A stretch of DNA of 64,000 bases, taken from positions 186,001 to 250,000 of the forward strand of contig CABJAM010000001.1 of the NCBI GenBank assembly GCA_902363555.1, written 5' to 3'. The first letter of the stretch is position 1; each line of letters starts with the position of its first letter. Shown here one piece after another: positions 59,087 through 64,000 of this stretch. The notes below the pieces were generated by a model. The model searched no databases and was not told the DNA's origin. It was given only the letters and a program-made list of their open reading frames with translations. Made by a program: the position numbers and the translations under genes. The stretch is from Lachnospiraceae bacterium (lineage in GTDB: Bacteria; Bacillota; Clostridia; Lachnospirales; Lachnospiraceae).

Positions 59087-60646
59087 ATGGCTAAAAATTT
59101 TAACTATGATGATGTGCCGGTGGTTGAGACAACCTCCGGAAAGCTGAAGGGCTATTTTTACGAAGGGGAATATATATATAAGGGCGTACCTTATGCAAAG
59201 GCCGGCCGGTTCCAGATGCCGGAGGACATCACATGGGAAGGCGTGAAGGACGCCACGTCCTACGGCTTTGTGTGCCCGCTGCTCAATCAGGAAACGCCCA
59301 ATGGCGAGCTGATGGTACCGCATCGTTACTGGCCCCAGAGTGAGCATTGCCAGAATCTGAACATATGGACCAAGTCTCTGGAAAAGGACGTGAAGCGTCC
59401 GGTGCTTGTATGGCTCCACGGCGGCGGTTATTTTGCAGGCTCCTCCATTGAGCAGATCGCCTATGATGGCTTTAATATGTGCATGGACGGCGATGCGGTT
59501 GTCGTATCGATCAATCACCGCCTGAACATTTTAGGTTATATGGACTTATCCCCATTTGGAGAAAAATATAAAAATTCGGGAAATGCCGGTCATGCCGACA
59601 TGGTTGCCGCACTGAAATGGATACATAATAATATTGCAGCCTTTGGCGGCGATCCCGACAATGTAACGATCTTCGGCCAGTCCGGCGGCGGTATGAAGGT
59701 AGCGGATCTTATGCAGATTCCCGATGCCGACGGCCTGTTCCATAAAGGTCTGATTATGAGCGGCGTGGGCGACGACGGAATTATTCCGGTTTGCCGGGGC
59801 AATGGCCGTGAAATTGTAACAGCCCTTCTGGCGGAATTAGGATTTAAGGAAGATGAAGTTGAAAAGCTGGAGACGGTGCCATTTTATGAGCTGGCTCAGG
59901 CGTATGCGAAGGTGAATATGCCCATTGCCATGAAGGGCGGCTATGTGGGCGGAAGTCCTCTGGTGGGCGATTATTACTATGGAAATCCCCTTTCCACCGG
60001 ATTTAGAGATCATGCCTTTGATATCCCCATTATGGTAGGCTCCGTATTTGGAGAGTTTGCTTTCAATCCGTCAGAATTTGACAAGACAAGCCTGTCCGAG
60101 GCCGAGATGAAAGCTATTATCAGTAAGGTTTACGGTGAGCATACGGATGAAATCATCCAGGCATTTGCCGGGGCTTATCCGGACAAAAATCCTACAGATG
60201 TACTGTCTGTGGACCGGGTGATGCGCCAGCCCTCCAAAAAGCTGGCTAAGCTCCATGCTGCCGGCGGCCGGGCCAAAGCCTATATGTACAATTTTACCCT
60301 GGAATTTCCATTCCAGCATGGAAAGATTGCATGGCATTGCTCCGATATACCGTTCTTCTTCAATAATACCGAAAAGGTGGAAATATGCGGTATCCCGGGC
60401 GTTAGCGATGCGCTGGAAAAACAGATTTTCGGAGCTTTGATGAGCTTTGCCAAGACCGGAAATCCCAGCCATGGCGGCCTGCCCCAGTGGCCAGAGGTAA
60501 CGCCGGAAAATATACCTACAATGATTTTTGACCGGACATGTGAGGTCCGTGATAACTACGACGACGCTTTGTATGCGGCCATTGACAGCGTTCTTCCGCC
60601 GTTTAATTTATTGGAAGCCATGGCTTCGCAAAATGTTCAGCATTAA
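59087..60646 (+). CDS. Type-B carboxylesterase family alpha/beta-hydrolase, cytoplasmic
   Basis: A 519-residue protein with AGGAGG and no signal peptide. The oxyanion-hole motif is VLVWLHGGGYFAGSS. The nucleophile elbow is FGQSGGG with S199, a variant of the usual GESAGG. The catalytic histidine is H417 in AWHCSDIPFFFN, corresponding to the HGxEIPY motif. The usual acidic member of the triad is probably in the intervening 330-residue region but is not certain. It is the second gene of the symporter operon and probably hydrolyses the imported ester. Relatives range from para-nitrobenzyl esterase to cholinesterase-like enzymes, so specificity is open. Confidence 0.88.
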   Translation: MAKNFNYDDVPVVETTSGKLKGYFYEGEYIYKGVPYAKAGRFQMPEDITWEGVKDATSYGFVCPLLNQETPNGELMVPHRYWPQSEHCQNLNIWTKSLEKDVKRPVLVWLHGGGYFAGSSIEQIAYDGFNMCMDGDAVVVSINHRLNILGYMDLSPFGEKYKNSGNAGHADMVAALKWIHNNIAAFGGDPDNVTIFGQSGGGMKVADLMQIPDADGLFHKGLIMSGVGDDGIIPVCRGNGREIVTALLAELGFKEDEVEKLETVPFYELAQAYAKVNMPIAMKGGYVGGSPLVGDYYYGNPLSTGFRDHAFDIPIMVGSVFGEFAFNPSEFDKTSLSEAEMKAIISKVYGEHTDEIIQAFAGAYPDKNPTDVLSVDRVMRQPSKKLAKLHAAGGRAKAYMYNFTLEFPFQHGKIAWHCSDIPFFFNNTEKVEICGIPGVSDALEKQIFGALMSFAKTGNPSHGGLPQWPEVTPENIPTMIFDRTCEVRDNYDDALYAAIDSVLPPFNLLEAMASQNVQH

Positions 60647-60652
60647 ATATTA

Positions 60653-60712
60653 AAATACAGCACAGCCTGTCCGTGGATGGTCCTTCCCACTGGCAGGCTG
60701 TATTTAAATCTT
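60653..60712 (+). terminator. Rho-independent terminator after the carboxylesterase gene
   Basis: AAATACAGC and GCTGTATTT form a 9-bp outer stem with further pairing inside (CCTG with CAGG), followed by AAATCTTTAAAA. The remaining 170 bases before the next gene are AT-rich and show no gene. Confidence 0.65.
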
Positions 60713-60884
60713 TAAAAGCAAAAATATAGTATCGATCATTGACATTTTACAGTCTTCTTCAATTCTTGAATCTTTCAGGTCAAACAAATCCACATCCTGA
60801 TTTTAAATATGTTAAAACCAACGATGTTTCCCACACTCCTCCGGGCTAAAATAATAGTAACATTAATGCAAAGGAGAGATAAGT

Positions 60885-61766
60885 ATGGCAGCATTGCGAG
60901 AGCGAAACAAAGCAACAATTATGGAATTTTTAAAACTATCCGGATCGGAGCGGGTAAATCACCTTCCCCAATTATTTACGGAGGACGGGATGGTGGACCC
61001 ACCGCCTCAATTTTCCCAAAGTATCCCCACGTACTGCCGCTTCGAAAAGTGGCTGGACATTATTGCCAGGGAGCTTCCGGAGTGGGAGTGGCTGGAACCG
61101 GTGATTTATGAGTGTGACAATCCCATGAAGTACCTTGTAAAAACCGCCGGTGTGGGCAAGCGCCGGGAGGCGGACGGTTCCCTGACACCTGTGGAGTGGT
61201 ATATGACGCTGGATTTCGAGATGGAAAACGGAAAAATACGCATTTACCGTGAGATTATGGATCTGATGGAAAAGCTTCAGAAAAACAATCCCCGTTTTGC
61301 TCCGGAGCCGGATGACCCTGTTTTGAGAAAAATCAATATTCTGGCAGTGGAGGAATATCTGGCCACCGGCGGACCGAAGCGCCATTTGGATCGTATCCCA
61401 ATGTTTACAGATGATGGACTTGTACAGGGGCCTCCATTTATCGGTGTAGGTATTTTCAAATATAAGGACTTTAACGGTGAGCCTAAAGACATACCCGGAT
61501 ATGCCATGTATGATACGGAAATTTATCAGTGTGAAGATCCCAATAAATTTATTGCCCGGCTCATCGGACGGGGCTTTAGCGATAAGTTTGATAAGCACGG
61601 AACGGTGATCGGTTATGTGAATTACTTTGTCCATACATTTGAGATGGATCATGGAAAAATCAAGCTGGTGCGGGAGACTGTCAATGGCTGCGACCGTGTG
61701 CATCGTGAAAATATGCGCATCTTTCCGGTGGAGATTTCCTATCGCCGTAATATTGTCGGATATTAA
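60885..61766 (+). CDS. Fused tandem PhzA/PhzB-like (NTF2-fold) protein
   Basis: A 293-residue protein with AAAGGAGAG and two homologous halves. Half 1 (about residues 4-135) has RNKATIMEFL, LPQLFTEDGM, LPEWEWLEPVIYECDNPMKY and FEMENGKIRIYREIMDL. Half 2 (about residues 150-285) has RKINILAVEEYLATGG, IPMFTDDGLVQGPP, TEIYQCEDPNKFIA and FEMDHGKIKLVRETVNG. This order matches PhzA/PhzB, the small dimeric proteins that promote condensation in phenazine synthesis, in which the two halves would be two subunits. No other phenazine gene is present, so phenazine synthesis is not implied; the fold also serves isomerases and dehydratases of small ring compounds. Confidence 0.72.
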   Translation: MAALRERNKATIMEFLKLSGSERVNHLPQLFTEDGMVDPPPQFSQSIPTYCRFEKWLDIIARELPEWEWLEPVIYECDNPMKYLVKTAGVGKRREADGSLTPVEWYMTLDFEMENGKIRIYREIMDLMEKLQKNNPRFAPEPDDPVLRKINILAVEEYLATGGPKRHLDRIPMFTDDGLVQGPPFIGVGIFKYKDFNGEPKDIPGYAMYDTEIYQCEDPNKFIARLIGRGFSDKFDKHGTVIGYVNYFVHTFEMDHGKIKLVRETVNGCDRVHRENMRIFPVEISYRRNIVGY

Positions 61767-61833
61767 AAAACCAGTAAGCGGCGACTGCCGCGACCCGTCG
61801 CCAGACGGGGTGTGCAACGCAAATGATCGGCTC

Positions 61834-61860
61834 GCAACCGTTTCGTTTATGGACGGTTAC
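61834..61860. repeat. GTAAC-family hairpin, divergent copy
   Basis: GCAACCGTTT, 7-base loop, GGACGGTTAC: a 10-bp stem with one mismatch and two G-T pairs, 28 bases before the flavodoxin-domain gene. Upstream of it ACCCGTC-gcca-GACGGGGT (61792-61810) forms another hairpin. Confidence 0.5.
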
Positions 61861-61888
61861 AAGCCGTTTTAAAGAGAGGAGTTTGTTT

Positions 61889-63847
61889 ATGAAAGTACTT
61901 GGAATCAGCAGCGGCCGCCGGCTGGGCAATTCGGAAATACTTCTGCGTGAAGCGCTGGCTGGAGCAAAGGGGCTGGGGGCTGAGGCAGAGCTTGTAAGGC
62001 TCAATGAATTTGAAATCAATCCCTGTGAGGGGTGCTCCGGATGTGAGCAGAAGCCTCATGGCATCATCGATTGTGTACGACATAAAGATGATTTCCCTGT
62101 ATTAATGGAAAAAATCTATGAGGCTGACGCTGTCATACTGGCTTCGCCAATTTACACATGGACACCCAATGGACTTATGCGTGTACTGGGTGACCGGATC
62201 GGGCCCTATCACGATGTGGAAATGCTTCGGCTAAAGGGCTATGAGCGGGAGGATTCCCCAATTGACCAGCGGGTATTTAAGCGCCGGGTGGGGGCATACA
62301 TCACTGTGGGCGGTTCAAAGGACGTCCGTTATTCGTCCATGGCACTTCCGATGATGAATCAGGTTATGTATCCGCTGGCGCTGACCATTGTCGATCAAAT
62401 GGAGGTCCACGGCGCCTATATGCCCGGGCAATGTGTGGATGACCGTGAAGCTCTGGCGAGGGCCCGGAAGCTTGGTGAGAACGTGGTGTGCCAGTATACA
62501 AATATAGACCGGCAGCCCACAAATGCGGTCGGCCAGTCCGCAAATGCGGTCAAACAGTCCGCAAATGGAGCGGATACACCCCAGTGGTGCGCGGAGGTGG
62601 AACAGCTTTGTCCGGAATGCCATAATCATCTGTTTGCCATGTACCCGGATGAAAAGAAGGTGTATTGCGGCAACTGTGCTATCGTAGGGGAGCTTGTGGA
62701 GGGAGAAAATGGAACTACGAACATAATCTTCATGCCGGAGGCACGCGCAAAGAGTCGTTTTCGCTTGAGCAAAATGGGTGAGCACGCCAAATTTATTGTG
62801 GGCGGCCAATCTGTGGAGGTAAAGCAGGCGCGCAGGGAAATGGAAAAGGGCGCGCTTGAAAAGGAGATTTTAAAATATCGCACATATACCCCGGCGCTGG
62901 CAAAACGGGATAAGAAAGTTGTTGGTATCAGCTTCGGAACACGAAACGGTAATTCCGAAACACTGACAAAGGCGGCGCTGATGGGCGCCGAGGCTGCGGG
63001 GGCGCAGGTGGAGCTTATCCGGTTTATGGATTATAAAATAAAACCATGCATCGGCTGCCTTCAATGCACGCAGGAGGGCCGGTTGGGCAAGTGCATCTAT
63101 GAGGATGACTTTGATCTGCTGATGGAGCATATTTATACGGCGGATGGCGTTATTTTTGCATCACCGATGTATTCCTGGGGGCCGACCGACGCTTATCGAA
63201 TTCTATGCGACCGGTTAAATGCCGGCCATAACATAGCTTATCTTAAAAAGATGGGTGCTGATGGCTGTCCGGAAATGTTTGACCAGCGGGTTTTTAAGTC
63301 CCGACCAGCCGGAATGATTACTGTGGGCGGCACAAAGGAGGAGACGAAAACCGTTACCACCGTACCGTTAATGCATGTACTTACTTATGGGATGCGTATG
63401 CACGTGATCGATCATGTGATCTGCAAGGATACTGGAGCACCGGGCGGTGTGCTGGCCTACCCCGAAAAGGTGGAGCACGCATACGAAATGGGAAAACACA
63501 TTGTGGAAACATGTGGGTTACCGGAGGAAAAAATGACCTGGATGGGTGATGCTGGCGGACTGTGCCCGCATTGCCACAATGATCTTGTAAATTTCCGGAC
63601 CGGAACCGATACATTTACATGTGCGGTCTGCGGTGTTTCCGGAAAACTTACCTGGAAAGGCGGCAGGCTGACGGCCCAAATATGCGAGACAGAGGATAAC
63701 CGTCCGATTCAGACGGAAGCAAAAATGCATCAGCTTCTGGATGAATTTGCCCAATTAGAGGCACAGTGGGAGAAGAATAAAGATGCCGCCGAGACGACCG
63801 GCAATAAGTATGAAAATTATCCGGTGCCGGCGTTTCGGTTGAAATAG
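61889..63847 (+). CDS. Fused tandem flavodoxin-like NAD(P)H:FMN reductase with two zinc ribbons
   Basis: A 652-residue protein with AAGAGAGGAG. It is a head-to-tail duplication. Unit 1 has the FMN phosphate loop GISSGRRLGNSEILLREA, a ferredoxin-like PCEGCSGCEQ, the flavin-contact ASPIYTWTPNGLM, and a zinc ribbon LCPECHNH ... YCGNC. Unit 2 (from about residue 345) has GISFGTRNGNSETLTKAA, PCIGCLQCTQ, ASPMYSWGPTDAYRI, and LCPHCHND ... TCAVC. A short Asn/Gln/Ala repeat (NAVGQSANAVKQSANG) joins the parts of unit 1. Single units of this family are iron-sulfur-flavoprotein or azoreductase-like enzymes. As they dimerise, the fusion may make a built-in heterodimer. It is probably a cytoplasmic reductase of quinones, nitro or azo compounds, or other small acceptors; the substrate is unknown. 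Confidence 0.82.
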   Translation: MKVLGISSGRRLGNSEILLREALAGAKGLGAEAELVRLNEFEINPCEGCSGCEQKPHGIIDCVRHKDDFPVLMEKIYEADAVILASPIYTWTPNGLMRVLGDRIGPYHDVEMLRLKGYEREDSPIDQRVFKRRVGAYITVGGSKDVRYSSMALPMMNQVMYPLALTIVDQMEVHGAYMPGQCVDDREALARARKLGENVVCQYTNIDRQPTNAVGQSANAVKQSANGADTPQWCAEVEQLCPECHNHLFAMYPDEKKVYCGNCAIVGELVEGENGTTNIIFMPEARAKSRFRLSKMGEHAKFIVGGQSVEVKQARREMEKGALEKEILKYRTYTPALAKRDKKVVGISFGTRNGNSETLTKAALMGAEAAGAQVELIRFMDYKIKPCIGCLQCTQEGRLGKCIYEDDFDLLMEHIYTADGVIFASPMYSWGPTDAYRILCDRLNAGHNIAYLKKMGADGCPEMFDQRVFKSRPAGMITVGGTKEETKTVTTVPLMHVLTYGMRMHVIDHVICKDTGAPGGVLAYPEKVEHAYEMGKHIVETCGLPEEKMTWMGDAGGLCPHCHNDLVNFRTGTDTFTCAVCGVSGKLTWKGGRLTAQICETEDNRPIQTEAKMHQLLDEFAQLEAQWEKNKDAAETTGNKYENYPVPAFRLK

Positions 63848-63859
63848 GAGGGGCTTTGG

Positions 63860-64000
63860 ATGAAGGTACGTAGAATTATTGCATTATTTTGCATGGGTAT
63901 TCTTATTATTAACGTGGCAGCCTGTGGCAGCGGTTCGGGAAGTGTCAATAACAGTAATATGGGAGCGTCAAAGGCGGAGGGCGTTGTGCAGCCGGATGCG
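63860..64000 (+). CDS. Lipoprotein, N-terminal part only (window edge)
   Basis: Starts 12 bases after the reductase stop with AGGAGGGG. The first 47 residues show a signal peptide (KVRRIIALFCMGILIINVAAC) with lipobox VAAC and a Gly/Ser/Asn linker (GSGSGSVNNSN). This is the usual N-terminus of an ABC substrate-binding lipoprotein or similar surface lipoprotein; the domain that would tell lies outside the window. Confidence 0.75.
   Translation, partial: MKVRRIIALFCMGILIINVAACGSGSGSVNNSNMGASKAEGVVQPDA

Noticed and set aside
60885..61766. Phenazine biosynthesis locus.
   Set aside because: Only a PhzA/B-like fold is present; no phzC-G homologues are in the window.

Overview
The window looks like a carbohydrate-utilisation and accessory region from an anaerobic gut Clostridium-class Firmicute, most likely Lachnospiraceae. 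The basis is Gram-positive ribosome binding sites (AGGAGG), YesM/YesN-type two-component systems, many lipoprotein solute-binding proteins, GPH-type sugar symporters, AraC regulators fused to glycosidase-like domains, and a base composition near 50% GC. I see no rRNA, tRNA, CRISPR array, phage genes or complete insertion sequence. No gene can be assigned to a named species from sequence alone.

Layout. (1) 1-6131: an operon of glycerol-3-phosphate-dehydrogenase-like flavoproteins (GlpA-like, cut by the window edge, then GlpB-like and a DUF1667 protein), an alkyl-DHAP-synthase-like FAD enzyme and an FGGY kinase. (2) 6215-7066: a lone type IV prepilin-like protein. (3) 7228-16959: an AraC-GH39 fusion regulator divergent from a CUT2 (ribose/xylose-type) ABC importer and a GH3 NagZ-like glycosidase. 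(4) 16995-21842: an AraC regulator divergent from a GPH symporter and a large alpha/beta-hydrolase. (5) 22129-27329: an AAA/PD-(D/E)XK protein, then a YesM kinase and YesN regulator. (6) 27460-32660, minus strand: a Ugp-like ABC importer with an alkaline-phosphatase-superfamily enzyme. (7) 32895-38168: a MalEFG-type importer and a GH31 alpha-glycosidase. (8) 38248-44341: an Rpn-family remnant, an OFA-type MFS transporter, a cytoplasmic beta-helix protein, a VOC protein and a surface-anchored beta-helix protein. (9) 44491-49525: a membrane-tethered binding protein with a YesM/YesN pair, forming a three-component sensor. (10) 49684-54909: an MDR dehydrogenase, a hybrid histidine kinase with an N-terminal NTF2-like domain, a MITE, REP-like repeats and a nucleotidyltransferase. 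(11) 54914-60646: a second AraC-GH39 fusion that has lost a catalytic residue, a second GPH symporter and a type-B carboxylesterase. (12) 60885-64000: a fused double PhzA/B-like protein, a fused double flavodoxin/zinc-ribbon protein and the start of another lipoprotein.

The repeating plan is: sense a sugar or small ester outside or inside the cell (AraC-GH39, YesM/YesN, three-component sensor), import it intact (ABC or GPH/MFS), then cut it in the cytoplasm (GH3, GH31, esterases lacking signal peptides). The features I find least explained are: the two AraC-GH39 fusions, one catalytically complete and one not; the MFS/beta-helix/VOC/beta-helix cluster at 38.8-44.3 kb; the duplicated-and-fused PhzA/B and flavodoxin proteins at 60.9-63.8 kb; and two families of short intergenic hairpin repeats whose stems covary between copies.
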